This document shows, piece after piece, positions 6,750 through 15,446 of a stretch of 25,100 bases of DNA. The notes beneath the pieces were generated by a model. It worked only from the letters and a program-made list of their open reading frames with translations, was not told the origin of the DNA and did no database searches. Both the position numbers and the translations under genes were made by a program. This DNA is from JAXHUK01 sp034189725. GTDB lineage: Bacteria; Chloroflexota; Dehalococcoidia; SZUA-161. Within the stretch, counting starts at the first letter, position 1. Each line of letters starts with the position of its first letter. The stretch lies in NCBI GenBank assembly GCA_034189725.1, contig JAXHUK010000119.1, positions 1-25,100 of the forward strand, read 5' to 3'.

Positions 6750-7835
6750 ATGTCGGAGTTGAAATACTGGGTAGGCTTCAATCAAATACCGGGTATCGGC
6801 CGCGCCAGATTCTCCCAGCTCGAGGATTACTTCGGCAACCTGGAGAACGCCTGGTCTGCAGGGGCCGAGGAACTCAAGGCAGCAGGGATCGACCACAGAA
6901 CGAGAAACTCCATCGTTACCCTGCGCCCCACGATAAACCTTGATGACGCGATGGAGCAACTGGAGCGACACGGCGTTACAGTACTAACCTGGAATGATCC
7001 TGCCTTCCCCGCCAGGTTAAAGGAGATCTATGATGTCCCTCCCCTGCTCTACGTCAGGGGAACTCTCACCGCAGATGATGAGTGGGCGATAGCGGTGGTG
7101 GGCACCCGACGAGCGACCGTATACGGGCGTGAGGTAACCGGGCGTCTGGTAGCTGATATGGTACACAACCGAATCACCATCGTCAGTGGACTTGCTCGGG
7201 GAATCGACTCTATCGTACACCGTACTGCTCTCGAGTGCGGAGGTCGCACAATCGCCATCCTTGCCTGTGGTCTTGATCTGGTCTACCCGGCGGAAAATGT
7301 TAAACTGGCACAAGCGATCATAGAGCAAGGCGCTTTAATCAGTGAGTATCCATTGGGAACCAGACCCAAGGCAGAGAATTTTCCTCGCCGCAACCGCATC
7401 ATGTCCGGTCTGAGCCTCGGGGTAGTGGTCACCGAGGCTGGCGAAGGCAGTGGAGCCCTCATTACTGCAAACCTCGCGCTGGAGCAGAACAGGGAGGTTT
7501 TCGCTGTCCCCGGCAGCATCCTGTCCCCGGCAAGCTACGGCACTAATCGACTGATTCAGGATGGGGCCAAGCTGGTCAGTACTGCCCAGGACATCCTCGA
7601 AGAGCTTAATCTATCCATGATACCACGACAACTGGAGATACCCAATCTCGTCCCCGCGGATGACACGGAGTCATTGCTCCTGGGATATCTCTGCCATGAG
7701 CCACTACATATCGACGAAGTCTGTCGCCGCGCGCACCTCCCCATCGCCACCGTATCCAGCACCCTGGCAATGCTGGAACTGAAGGGGAGAGTACGGCACT
7801 CCGGTGGTATGCACTACTCACTGATTCACAGGTAG
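6750..7835 (+). CDS. dprA: DNA-processing protein DprA (Smf)
   Basis: 361 residues. DprA binds incoming single-stranded DNA and loads RecA during transformation. There is an N-terminal helical/HhH-like part (about 1-55), then a Rossmann-type core with VVGTRRATVYG (117-126), SGLARGID (146-153), FPRRNRIMSGLS (211-222), a TEAGEGSGALITA stretch and GTNRLIQDGAKLV (264-276). A C-terminal winged helix (about 303-355) ends the protein, so it is the full-length three-part form. The ATG at 6750 follows AGGACCGAG. The dprA-topA-xer order is common in Gram-positive-type genomes, but here a minus-strand gene intervenes before topA. Competence is not implied by dprA alone; the gene is widespread. Confidence 0.96.
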   Translation: MSELKYWVGFNQIPGIGRARFSQLEDYFGNLENAWSAGAEELKAAGIDHRTRNSIVTLRPTINLDDAMEQLERHGVTVLTWNDPAFPARLKEIYDVPPLLYVRGTLTADDEWAIAVVGTRRATVYGREVTGRLVADMVHNRITIVSGLARGIDSIVHRTALECGGRTIAILACGLDLVYPAENVKLAQAIIEQGALISEYPLGTRPKAENFPRRNRIMSGLSLGVVVTEAGEGSGALITANLALEQNREVFAVPGSILSPASYGTNRLIQDGAKLVSTAQDILEELNLSMIPRQLEIPNLVPADDTESLLLGYLCHEPLHIDEVCRRAHLPIATVSSTLAMLELKGRVRHSGGMHYSLIHR

Positions 7836-7942
7836 TACGAACCTACAGGCTGCAAGAGCAATCATTCATGGCTAGGCTCACCGATCACTGTAAAAACATG
7901 TCTTCCCAGCGTGCAACAGATGCCGGGTGCTGACTACCTGCG

Positions 7943-8443
7943 CTACTCCCAAGCACTTATACGGGGCACGCGACCACAACGTGGGCACTCCAGGTAACCC
8001 ACCCCCTGCTGGTTTTCATCTGAGAATGTGGTCTTTATCGGCATCTGGCAGTAGTGACAGTAGGGAGTATACGTATTCTCGGTATCATCCTCGCGCTCAT
8101 CTGGTGTACCTGGCTCCGCTTTGGCAAAATCAACCACGAGTTCCCTGCTGCAATTCAGGCATTTCACCTTTTCCAATCTCCGCGGCACAGGGTTTGGTAC
8201 CTGGATGGGGAACCTCACATCACACTGGGAACAACTAACCTGCCACACAATCGGAGTGCGCTTGGTCACAGCAGCCGTTGCGTACACCCCGAGAGCGGCC
8301 AGGCCGGCCAGTGTAACATTGCTCAGGAACTTCCCCCAATCCCCACAGTCACCCGTGCTGTCCTCGTAATCGCGCTTGCGCCGGTCGAGCTCCTGTCTCT
8401 CCTCGATTTTCAGTGGAACATGTCGCTGTCGTGGCTGTGACAT
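7943..8443 (-). CDS. Membrane-anchored double zinc-ribbon protein, unknown function
   Basis: 166 residues from the ATG at 8443. The frame extends to 8599, but GAGGTGACA directly precedes 8443 and a strong promoter at 8481-8509 lies inside the longer version, so the short start is chosen. An N-terminal charged helix (IEERQELDRRKRDYED, about 13-28) is followed by one membrane segment (about 39-59). Then come four CxxC pairs: C71/C74 with C95/C98, and C129/C132 with C153/C156. These look like two zinc ribbons separated by an acidic linker (about 109-124). No family was recognised. It faces dprA and is divergent from topA. It could sense metal or redox state or bind nucleic acid at the membrane; nothing decides. 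Confidence 0.8.
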   Translation of the reverse strand: MSQPRQRHVPLKIEERQELDRRKRDYEDSTGDCGDWGKFLSNVTLAGLAALGVYATAAVTKRTPIVWQVSCSQCDVRFPIQVPNPVPRRLEKVKCLNCSRELVVDFAKAEPGTPDEREDDTENTYTPYCHYCQMPIKTTFSDENQQGVGYLECPRCGRVPRISAWE

Positions 8444-8480
8444 TGTCACCTCAATACGATTTATCATTGATATGTCGTTA

Positions 8481-8509
8481 ATATATCGCACTCCTTTCCC
8501 TTTGTCAAA
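8481..8509 (-). promoter_or_regulatory. Sigma-70 promoter for the zinc-ribbon gene
   Basis: Minus strand: -35 TTGACA (8504-8509), 17-base spacer, -10 TATATT (8481-8486). The start is near 8474, giving a leader of about 30 bases. It fixes the gene start at 8443. Confidence 0.75.
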
Positions 8510-8688
8510 CCAATTATTTACGGAGTCATTGAGACTACCGAGGAGGAACGGCACAGATGTTCTGAGAGCATCATGCATACCACCTGATATATGACTCACG
8601 GTGAAACGGGAAGCGCAATCGGTTGACCGCTGACAGATGAAGAGCGCATGCCCCCAGAAATGTAAATACAGTTACCTCCGAGGACTAG

Positions 8689-8738
8689 ACATACTCAATC
8701 GTTGTATGTTACATTACATTCGATACCAACATACTCAA
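8689..8738 (+). repeat. Direct repeats ACATACTCAA, 40 bp apart, upstream of topA
   Basis: Exact 10-mers at 8689-8698 and 8729-8738, four helical turns apart, within the 329-base region between the zinc-ribbon start and topA. A related inverted sequence, TTGTATGTT, lies between them (from about 8702). They are candidate topA regulator sites. Nothing else was recognised in 8510-8688. Confidence 0.45.
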
Positions 8739-8772
8739 GACAAATAATACACATTATAGGGATTAACAAGCG

Positions 8773-11043
8773 ATGTCCAAAAAACTAGTAATCGTTGAAT
8801 CACCGGCTAAAGCAAAAACACTGAGCCAATTCCTGGGAAAAGGCTACTCCGTCACCGCGTCTGTGGGTCATGTACGTGATCTCCCGCAAAAAGAATTGGG
8901 AGTCGACATAGACAATGGCTTTACCCCGAAATACGTTGTGCCGCGAAGCAAGAACAAGGTGCTTAAAGATATCAGGGAAAAGGCAAACGCCGCATCTGCA
9001 GTCTATCTGGCCACAGACCCTGACCGGGAGGGAGAGGCGATCTCCTGGCATATTGTACAGGCAGCAAAGCTGAAAGACGTCCCAATCAAACGCGTAGTTT
9101 TCCATGAGATAACACAGGATGCTATCTCAGATGCATTCCGCCACCCCCGTTCCATCGACACCAAGCTCGTTGACGCCCAACAGGCACGGCGGATACTCGA
9201 CAGGCTTGTGGGATACAAATTGAGTCCCCTGCTCTGGAAGAGGGTACGAAGAGGACTTTCCGCAGGAAGAGTACAATCCGTTGCATTAAAACTCATCGTT
9301 GATCGAGAGGCTGAGATAACGGCATTCGTCCCTGAAGAGTACTGGTCCATCGAAGCTGATCTGGTCAAAGAGAAGGATAGCTCGGCACAGTTTCAGGCAG
9401 CGCTCGTAGGTCTGGTCGGTGGGGAAAAAATCGGACTCAAGGACGAACAACAGACAAAACAGATGGTATCCGAACTCGAAGGGGCTACCTATACCGTCTC
9501 TTCAGTACGACAGAAGAAAACAGCTCGCCAGCCAGCGCCTCCCTTCATCACCAGCACCCTGCAGCAGGAGGCGTGGCGCAAGCTCAGATTCAGCGCCAAG
9601 CAAACCATGGCCATCGCCCAACAGCTCTACGAGGGCCTGCCCCTGGGCAAGGAAGGCCATGTGGGATTAATCACCTATATGCGTACCGACTCCCTGAAGG
9701 TATCATCCTCTGCAATTGCAGAAGCTCGAGCCTATATCGAGGAGAAGTTCGGCACTGACTTTCTGCCACCAACACCGCGTCGTTTCACCAAAAAGGTGAA
9801 AGGTGCTCAGGAGGCACACGAAGCAATTCGGCCAACCGCTATCAGCCGGGAGCCGGCGCTCGTTGAGCCCTATCTCTCGCCAGAGCAACTGAAGCTGTAT
9901 ACGCTCATCTGGCAAAGAATGGTTTCCAGTCAGCTAGCCGCCGCTCAGATAAATACTACGACTGTGGACATCGAGGCGAAGCTCAACAGAAAGAAATATC
10001 TGTTCAGAGCTACAAGCTCTTCGGTCATCTTCCCCGGTTTCCTGATACTCTACCAGGAAGGGAAAGACGACGACAATGAGGAAAATGGCAAGCTTCCGCT
10101 CCCTGAGCTTACTAAAGGCGAACAACTGCGGCTCCTGAAGCTTATTCCTGAGCAGCATTTCACCCAACCGCCACCACATTTTACCGAGGCGACACTGGTC
10201 AAGACGCTCGAGGAGTTGGGCATAGGACGCCCCAGTACGTATGCACCGATCCTCTCTCTGATACAGGAGAGAGGCTACGTAGAGCGACGAAATCGAAGAC
10301 TGGAGCCTACCGAACTCGGGACCATAATCTCCGGACTGCTCAGCGAACACTTCGCCGACATCATCAACGTTGGTTTCACCGCGCAGATGGAGGAGAAGCT
10401 GGACCAAATAGCCGATGGGCAACTGGAGTGGGTCCCCATGCTGGGTGAGTTCTATCATCCGTTCGAGGAGTTAGTAGTTAAAGCTACCGCAACTATCCCT
10501 AAATTCAGCGAACCCACAGAGGAACTCTGTGAACAATGTGGCAGACCGATGGTGATCAAGTGGGGACGCAACGGCAAATTCCTTTCCTGCAGCGGTTTCC
10601 CCGAATGCAAGAATGCCAGGACGATTGAGACGACAGGAGACGGAGAGGCTTCTGTTTCCCCCGCGAATGGCGAAGCTACCGATGAGATTTGTGAAAAATG
10701 TGGCAGGCCGATGGTGATCAAATGGGGGCGCTGGGGTAAGTTCCTCGCCTGCAGCGGCTACAATGACACCAATGAGGCAAACAGGTGCAAGAACACAAAG
10801 CCGATATTGACTACTATCGGCGTCAAATGCCCTAAATGTCAGAAGGAGTTGGTGGAAAAGAAGAGCAAGAGAGGAAGACTTTTCTACGGCTGCTCCAACT
10901 ACCCTAACTGCGATTTCGCCTCATGGGACAAGCCGCTCCCGCAACCCTGCCCCCAATGTCAGGGATTACTAACCCAGTCAAAAAAGGGAGTGACCAAGTG
11001 CACCCAATGCGACTACGAGGAAAAAGAGGTAATAGCGATGTGA
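8773..11043 (+). CDS. topA: DNA topoisomerase I (type IA)
   Basis: 756 residues. It relaxes negative supercoils by cutting one strand through a 5'-phosphotyrosine. The TOPRIM domain is at 1-115, with Glu9 (VESPAK) and the acidic triad D82-P-D84-R-E86. The catalytic Tyr302 is in GLITYMRTDS. Conserved helix-binding regions include RRGLSAGRVQSVA (159-171) and ELGIGRPSTYAP (481-492). The C-terminus has four zinc-ribbon units: C586/C589 with C606/C612, C640/C643 with C660/C672, C686/C689 with C707/C713, and C726/C729 with C743/C746. The first two are near-duplicates (CGRPMVIKWGR) in protein and DNA. The ribosome site before the ATG is weak (AGGGATT, rather distant). Confidence 0.98.
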   Translation: MSKKLVIVESPAKAKTLSQFLGKGYSVTASVGHVRDLPQKELGVDIDNGFTPKYVVPRSKNKVLKDIREKANAASAVYLATDPDREGEAISWHIVQAAKLKDVPIKRVVFHEITQDAISDAFRHPRSIDTKLVDAQQARRILDRLVGYKLSPLLWKRVRRGLSAGRVQSVALKLIVDREAEITAFVPEEYWSIEADLVKEKDSSAQFQAALVGLVGGEKIGLKDEQQTKQMVSELEGATYTVSSVRQKKTARQPAPPFITSTLQQEAWRKLRFSAKQTMAIAQQLYEGLPLGKEGHVGLITYMRTDSLKVSSSAIAEARAYIEEKFGTDFLPPTPRRFTKKVKGAQEAHEAIRPTAISREPALVEPYLSPEQLKLYTLIWQRMVSSQLAAAQINTTTVDIEAKLNRKKYLFRATSSSVIFPGFLILYQEGKDDDNEENGKLPLPELTKGEQLRLLKLIPEQHFTQPPPHFTEATLVKTLEELGIGRPSTYAPILSLIQERGYVERRNRRLEPTELGTIISGLLSEHFADIINVGFTAQMEEKLDQIADGQLEWVPMLGEFYHPFEELVVKATATIPKFSEPTEELCEQCGRPMVIKWGRNGKFLSCSGFPECKNARTIETTGDGEASVSPANGEATDEICEKCGRPMVIKWGRWGKFLACSGYNDTNEANRCKNTKPILTTIGVKCPKCQKELVEKKSKRGRLFYGCSNYPNCDFASWDKPLPQPCPQCQGLLTQSKKGVTKCTQCDYEEKEVIAM

Positions 11044-11125
11044 CCGTTCATCGCAGGGACAAACGACGTATCTGCGATTCGCCCTCGGACATAGACCAGG
11101 GACACGGTTTTCCGCCATTGACAAG

Positions 11126-12034
11126 ATGAAAGAACTACTGAATAACTACATCAGATACCTCGAACTGGAACGGAGCATTTCCCCGTTCACGGTGAGAAAC
11201 TATACTACTGACATTCGTGACTTCCTGTGTTTTCTGGAGGACAACGATATAGATACGCTCGATAAGGTCAATCGTTCCGCCATACGTCAGTACCTTAGAC
11301 AGCTCCACGAGCGAGGAGTAGCTCGGGCAAGCATCAGCCGTAGACTCAGCGCCTTACGCTCGTTCTATCGCTATCTGGTTCAAGAGAATATCGTTGACTC
11401 TGATCCTCTTTCGACGGTGTCCGCCCCCAAGCTTGCGAAACGGTTACCGACATTCCTCACGGCAGAGGAGATGCCCCAGTTGCTCGATGCACCAACTAAC
11501 TCCACCCCTCAAGGACTGAGAGACCGAGCGATACTGGAACTGCTCTATGCTGCAGGACTACGTGTCAGCGAACTGGTAGCCCTGGACCTCAAAGATATCG
11601 ACATCGACCTGCGTGAGCTCAGAGTGTGGGGCAAGGGAAGCAAGGAGCGTTTGGTGCTCATGGGCAAGCCGGCTGCAGCGGCGTTGCGGCTCTATCTCGA
11701 CCTTGGCCGAATGAAACTGCAGGGTAAAACCAACACCCAGGCAGTATTCTTAAACCGCTTTGGGGAGCGCATCTCAGAGCGCCGTATTCAGCATATAACC
11801 AGGAACTACGCCAGGCAGGCAGGCCTCGATATGCGATTGCATCCCCACATATTGCGCCATACCTTTGCCACACATCTGCTCGACGGGGGAGCTGACCTCA
11901 GGGTCGTCCAGGACCTCATGGGACACGCTCAGCTTTCCAGTACGCAAATATACACACACGTTACCCAGAGTCAGATCCGCCGTACCTATCTTGCCGCTCA
12001 TCCCAGAAGCGGCACCGGAAAGGTGGAACAATGA
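11126..12034 (+). CDS. Tyrosine recombinase XerC/XerD-like
   Basis: 302 residues. It resolves chromosome dimers at dif with FtsK. The N-terminal SAM-like core-binding domain is at about 1-90 (YLELERSISPFTVRNYTTDI). The catalytic domain contains Arg146 (GLRVSEL), Lys170 (GKGSKERLV), His241 and Arg244 (HILRHTFATH), His267 (GHAQLSS) and the nucleophile Tyr276 (TQIYTHV). All active-site residues are present. The length and housekeeping setting fit a genuine Xer and not a mobile-element integrase. XerC and XerD cannot be separated by eye, so no symbol is given. There is no clear ribosome site. Its TGA overlaps the aroQ ATG (ATGA), suggesting coupling. An 82-base gap separates it from topA. Confidence 0.93.
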   Translation: MKELLNNYIRYLELERSISPFTVRNYTTDIRDFLCFLEDNDIDTLDKVNRSAIRQYLRQLHERGVARASISRRLSALRSFYRYLVQENIVDSDPLSTVSAPKLAKRLPTFLTAEEMPQLLDAPTNSTPQGLRDRAILELLYAAGLRVSELVALDLKDIDIDLRELRVWGKGSKERLVLMGKPAAAALRLYLDLGRMKLQGKTNTQAVFLNRFGERISERRIQHITRNYARQAGLDMRLHPHILRHTFATHLLDGGADLRVVQDLMGHAQLSSTQIYTHVTQSQIRRTYLAAHPRSGTGKVEQ

Positions 12035-12459
12035 AGATACTGGTCATTCATGGTCCAAATTTGAACATGCTGGGCTCTCGGCAGATTGCCATATATGGCA
12101 ATAAACCCCTGGCAGAGATCGATTCCTTGCTCCAGCAGCGGGCTGCCGAGCTGGGAGTGGAACTGGAGATATTTCAGTCCAACCACGAGGGCAACCTGGT
12201 AGATTTCATCCAGGAGAAATCCCGCAATGCCACGGGTATCATCATTAACCCCGGTGCATTGACACACTACGGACTCTCGCTTCGCGACGCCCTGGCAGAC
12301 ACCTCCCTGCCCATCATCGAGGTCCATCTATCCAATATCCATGCCCGCGAGGAGTTCAGACAGCACTCAGTGATCGCACCCATAGCCCGAGGGCAAATAG
12401 CAGGACTTGGCTGGCATGGCTATATTGCTGCCCTGGAGATACTGGTCAAAGAACAATAA
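12031..12459 (+). CDS. aroQ: 3-dehydroquinate dehydratase, type II
   Basis: 142 residues, the usual size. It dehydrates 3-dehydroquinate to 3-dehydroshikimate in the shikimate pathway; the family forms dodecamers. Visible sites are HGPNLNMLGSR (7-17), with Arg17 and catalytic Tyr22 (IYG) on the lid, Asn73 in INPGALTHYG, His99 in VHLSNIHARE, and Arg110 just before HSVIAPIARG. Gln18 follows Arg17 where Glu is usual, a mild difference. The start overlaps the xer stop by 4 bases, and the aminotransferase follows 19 bases after the stop, so the three are probably one transcript. Confidence 0.96.
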   Translation: MKILVIHGPNLNMLGSRQIAIYGNKPLAEIDSLLQQRAAELGVELEIFQSNHEGNLVDFIQEKSRNATGIIINPGALTHYGLSLRDALADTSLPIIEVHLSNIHAREEFRQHSVIAPIARGQIAGLGWHGYIAALEILVKEQ

Positions 12460-12478
12460 TTCTAAGTTGTGGTTAAAA

Positions 12479-13354
12479 ATGGATACGACACTCATTTATA
12501 TCGACGGTGACTACTATAACAAAGGAGATGCCAAGATCTCTGTCTTCGATCACGGCTTTCTCTACGGTGACGGCGTTTTTGAAAGCATTCGATGTTATAA
12601 CGGCAATGTCTTCGGCCTGCAAGAGCACATAGAACGGCTCTATGAATCAGCTATTCTGCTACACCTCGAAATCCCGGAAACACGAGAGGAAATGGCAAAC
12701 CTGGTATGTGCCACGATCAGAAAAGCAGGATTAAACGATGCCTATGTACGGCTTGTTGTCTCCAGAGGCATTGGCGATCTGGGCCTCGATCCAAGGAAAT
12801 GCCCCAGACCCACCACTGTCATCATCGTACAACAGGCCGATCCCATGTATGGAGACTTGTATGACAAGGGAATACGAGTGGTCACATCGGGGATCAGAAG
12901 AATTTCAAGCGATGCCATTGACGTCCGGGCCAAGACCTTGAATTATCTGAATAATATCCTGGCAAAAATGCAGGCAAACATGGCGAATTGCCAGGAGGCA
13001 TTGATGCTTAACCATCTCGGTTATGTTTGTGAAGGCACCGGGGACAATCTGTTCATTCTGAAAAAGGGGGAACTGGTAACACCTCCGGCAGAATCAGGCG
13101 CACTGCAAGGGATCACCAGACAGTCGATTTTCGAGCTATCTCGCAAGATTCCCATCGTCTGTGCGGAACGGAACCTGACACTAATCGATGTGTACACATG
13201 CGACGAGGCATTCATGACAGGTACACTCGCCGAGATCATACCTGTGGTTGAGATCGATGGCAGAACGATAGGTAATGGAGAGCCGGGACTGATCACAAGA
13301 AGGTTAATGGCAGAATTTGTTGAGATTCGGGAACGACACGGGATCCGACTGTAA
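12479..13354 (+). CDS. ilvE: Class IV aminotransferase, branched-chain type
   Basis: 291 residues from the ATG at 12479. An upstream in-frame start at 12407 would overlap aroQ and adds a non-conserved tail. It is a PLP enzyme of the fold-type IV (BCAT/DAAT) family. SVFDHGFLYGDGVFESIR (21-38) is the hallmark N-terminal block. Lys152 in RAKTLNYL is the Schiff-base lysine. EGTGDNLF (185-192) and GITRQSIFEL (211-220) bind the cofactor phosphate and substrate, and EAFMTGTLAEI follows. The best guess is IlvE, the last step of Leu/Ile/Val synthesis; D-amino-acid transaminase or 4-amino-4-deoxychorismate lyase are possible relatives. No clear ribosome site precedes the ATG, consistent with coupling to aroQ. 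Confidence 0.85.
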   Translation: MDTTLIYIDGDYYNKGDAKISVFDHGFLYGDGVFESIRCYNGNVFGLQEHIERLYESAILLHLEIPETREEMANLVCATIRKAGLNDAYVRLVVSRGIGDLGLDPRKCPRPTTVIIVQQADPMYGDLYDKGIRVVTSGIRRISSDAIDVRAKTLNYLNNILAKMQANMANCQEALMLNHLGYVCEGTGDNLFILKKGELVTPPAESGALQGITRQSIFELSRKIPIVCAERNLTLIDVYTCDEAFMTGTLAEIIPVVEIDGRTIGNGEPGLITRRLMAEFVEIRERHGIRL

Positions 13355-13491
13355 GCAGGAATAGACTGGACACTGGACAATAAAGTACAAACATGTGAGC
13401 ATTATTCCATGTTGTGTTCCTTTCGTGGTTAAACTGCCCGAAAGCTCCAGCGCCATGTTGCTTTATGCCATTCGTTCAATAAGGGTATACG

Positions 13492-14559
13492 TTGATAACC
13501 ACTCGTCTCCAAAAACTACGCCAACGACTTGATGAACAGGATCTCGATGCCCTGTTCATCTCCCAGCCGGATAACCGCCGATACCTCTCGGGATTCAGTG
13601 GCTCCGCAGGATTTCTGCTGATCACGCAGGAGAAAGCTATCCTGGTCACCGATTTTCGTTATGTCAATCAGGCGCATTTGGAAGCACCTGCCTTTGAGAT
13701 AGTCCGAATTTCGGGTGCAACTTCGAAATGGGTCCCTGACCTGCTCTCAGAACTGAATGTCACCAAACTGGGCTTCGAGGGTCGAGAGGTCTCGTTCTCA
13801 TTCTACAGGGAGTTTGGTGACGCCGTGAGTGGGATGGATGGAGAGATCAACCTGCTGCCCACGGAGGGGCTGGTGGAGTCACTGCGTGCCATAAAGGACG
13901 ACTCAGAACTGAAATGCCTTGAGCAAGCAGTAGCGCTCTCCGATGCCGCCCTCGACGAGATTTTGCCCCAGGTTCAGCCCGGGATTACCGAGCGGGCTCT
14001 TGCCTGGCAATTGGAGAGCTTCATGCGCCAGAACGGCAGCGAACCTCTCCCTTTCGATATAATCGTGGCCTCCGGCCCAAACTCCGCACTACCACACGCC
14101 AAGCCGACGGACAGGATTATTCTCCCCAACGAACCTGTTGTGATCGATCTCGGGGCACGGGTCGGAGGATATTCCAGTGACATCACACGTACCATCTGCC
14201 TCGGAGAGGCGGATACCACTTTTCAGCGGATTTATGATATAGTTTTAGCAGCACAGCTTACTGCGCTAGCAATCCTGCAGGTGGGCATGCCCGGTGAGCA
14301 GGTAGACCAACTGGCGCGCACTGTTATCGCCCAGGGGGGATACGAGGAGAATTTCGGTCATGGACTGGGGCATGGCGTGGGCCTGGCTGCTCACGAGGAG
14401 CCACGTCTCGGCCAAAACTCTTCCGACACCATCACCAACGGCATGGTGTTCACCATCGAGCCTGGTATCTACGTGGATGGTTGGGGTGGTGTCCGAATAG
14501 AGGATATGCTGATCATGGAGGAGGGAAAGGCACGTCTTCTGACCAAGGCGAAAAAATAA
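13492..14559 (+). CDS. M24B metallopeptidase (Xaa-Pro aminopeptidase-like)
   Basis: 355 residues with a TTG start; AAGG at about 13481 gives suitable spacing and no ATG fits. An N-terminal creatinase-type domain (about 1-130: ALFISQPDNRRYLSGFSGSAG) precedes the pita-bread catalytic domain. The five metal ligands are present: Asp219 (VVIDLGA), Asp230 (GYSSDITRT), His294 (GHGLGHGVGL), Glu323 (FTIEPGIY) and Glu337 (VRIEDML). It removes N-terminal residues before proline, probably a dinuclear Mn/Co enzyme. Placement just before efp is a common bacterial arrangement, linking proline-peptide turnover with the polyproline elongation factor. The 137-base gap before it has no clear promoter. Confidence 0.93.
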   Translation: MITTRLQKLRQRLDEQDLDALFISQPDNRRYLSGFSGSAGFLLITQEKAILVTDFRYVNQAHLEAPAFEIVRISGATSKWVPDLLSELNVTKLGFEGREVSFSFYREFGDAVSGMDGEINLLPTEGLVESLRAIKDDSELKCLEQAVALSDAALDEILPQVQPGITERALAWQLESFMRQNGSEPLPFDIIVASGPNSALPHAKPTDRIILPNEPVVIDLGARVGGYSSDITRTICLGEADTTFQRIYDIVLAAQLTALAILQVGMPGEQVDQLARTVIAQGGYEENFGHGLGHGVGLAAHEEPRLGQNSSDTITNGMVFTIEPGIYVDGWGGVRIEDMLIMEEGKARLLTKAKK

Positions 14560-14703
14560 TTGCGCAGCGTAGATACTGCATCGATATGTCGTGGAGTAAA
14601 GGCTCTTCGGACAAAAGCTCCACCTGAACCAGTACATTGACAAATAGCAGCCGCCAAACAGTATTCGGGAGCGGTTAGGTAAAGCGAAAAAGGAGGGAAT
14701 GGA

Positions 14704-15261
14704 ATGATTGATGCCGGTGAGATAAAGAAAGGAATCACTATCGAACTGGATGGACAGCTTTACACTGTCGTCGACTTTCAGCATATCAAGATGGGAAGGG
14801 GTAGTGCTCAGCTCAGGCTCAAGCTGCGAGATGTTCGCGCTAGACACAATATTGAGCGCACATTCCAGGCAGGTGAAAAATTCAATCAGGTGCGCCTCGA
14901 GCAAAGGCCTGTTCAATACCTCTATCAAGATGGTGATCTGTACTACTTCATGGACACTGAGAATTTTGAGCAGACCCCACTGACATCGTCACAACTGAGC
15001 GATGTTCTCAACTACATCAAGGAAGGAACGACTCTCACAATATCGCTGTACGGTGACGAGGCTATCGGAGTCGAATTACCTATCGCGGTAGAACTCGTGG
15101 TTGCTGAGACAGGCCCAAGCTTTAAGGGAGATACCTCCTCAGCAGGAACAAAGCCCGCTGTTATGGAGACCGGGGTCACCGTTCAGGTTCCCTTCTTTGT
15201 CAGCACCGGGGATACAATACGCGTTGATACACGTGACGGCAGCTACATTGAACGAGCGTAG
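14704..15261 (+). CDS. efp: Elongation factor P
   Basis: 185 residues, full length. It binds the ribosome between the P and E sites and relieves stalling at polyproline. There is a strong ribosome site (AGGAGGG) before the ATG. The KOW-like N-terminal domain has IDAGEIKKGITIELDG, and the tip loop reads HIKMGRGSAQ. The tip residue that is usually modified is Arg32, not Lys. Two OB domains follow, with the family signature near the C-terminus (TGDTIRVDTRDGSYIER). Arg32 is the rhamnosylated residue in EarP-type EF-P of proteobacteria, but no earP is visible here and this protein does not look proteobacterial. The modification, if any, is unknown. Confidence 0.97.
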   Translation: MIDAGEIKKGITIELDGQLYTVVDFQHIKMGRGSAQLRLKLRDVRARHNIERTFQAGEKFNQVRLEQRPVQYLYQDGDLYYFMDTENFEQTPLTSSQLSDVLNYIKEGTTLTISLYGDEAIGVELPIAVELVVAETGPSFKGDTSSAGTKPAVMETGVTVQVPFFVSTGDTIRVDTRDGSYIERA

Positions 15262-15281
15262 TCCCAGAAGGAGGCGAGTGT

Positions 15282-15446
15282 ATGGGACCCATTGTGCTTA
15301 TCCTGACTCTCATGTTGGTCACTATCCTCTGCCTCTCGTTCAAAGATGAGCTTAAACAAACGGTCGATACTACAGAAACCCCCGAGGATTTGAAGAATCT
15401 ATTGAGTAAATTGATTGATAGAGTATACTGCCTTGCTAAAAGCTGA
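15282..15446 (+). CDS. 54-aa single-TM small protein
   Basis: A short frame with a strong ribosome site (AAGGAGGCGAG, about 8 bases before the ATG at 15282). It encodes an N-terminal hydrophobic segment (PIVLILTLMLVTILCLSF, about 3-20) followed by a charged helix (DELKQTVDTTETPEDLKNLLSKLIDRV, given here as motif positions 22-48). It ends TGA at 15446, inside the start of the PHP gene in another frame, so the two are probably coupled. It lies 20 bases after efp. No family was recognised. It has the shape of a membrane-anchored regulatory microprotein. The quality of the ribosome site and the hydrophobic pattern argue that it is real. Confidence 0.6.
   Translation: MGPIVLILTLMLVTILCLSFKDELKQTVDTTETPEDLKNLLSKLIDRVYCLAKS

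Noticed and set aside
11126..12034. Tyrosine recombinase as a sign of an integrated mobile element
   Set aside because: It sits in a housekeeping run, overlaps aroQ and has Xer length and motifs; no att-like repeats or cargo genes next to it.
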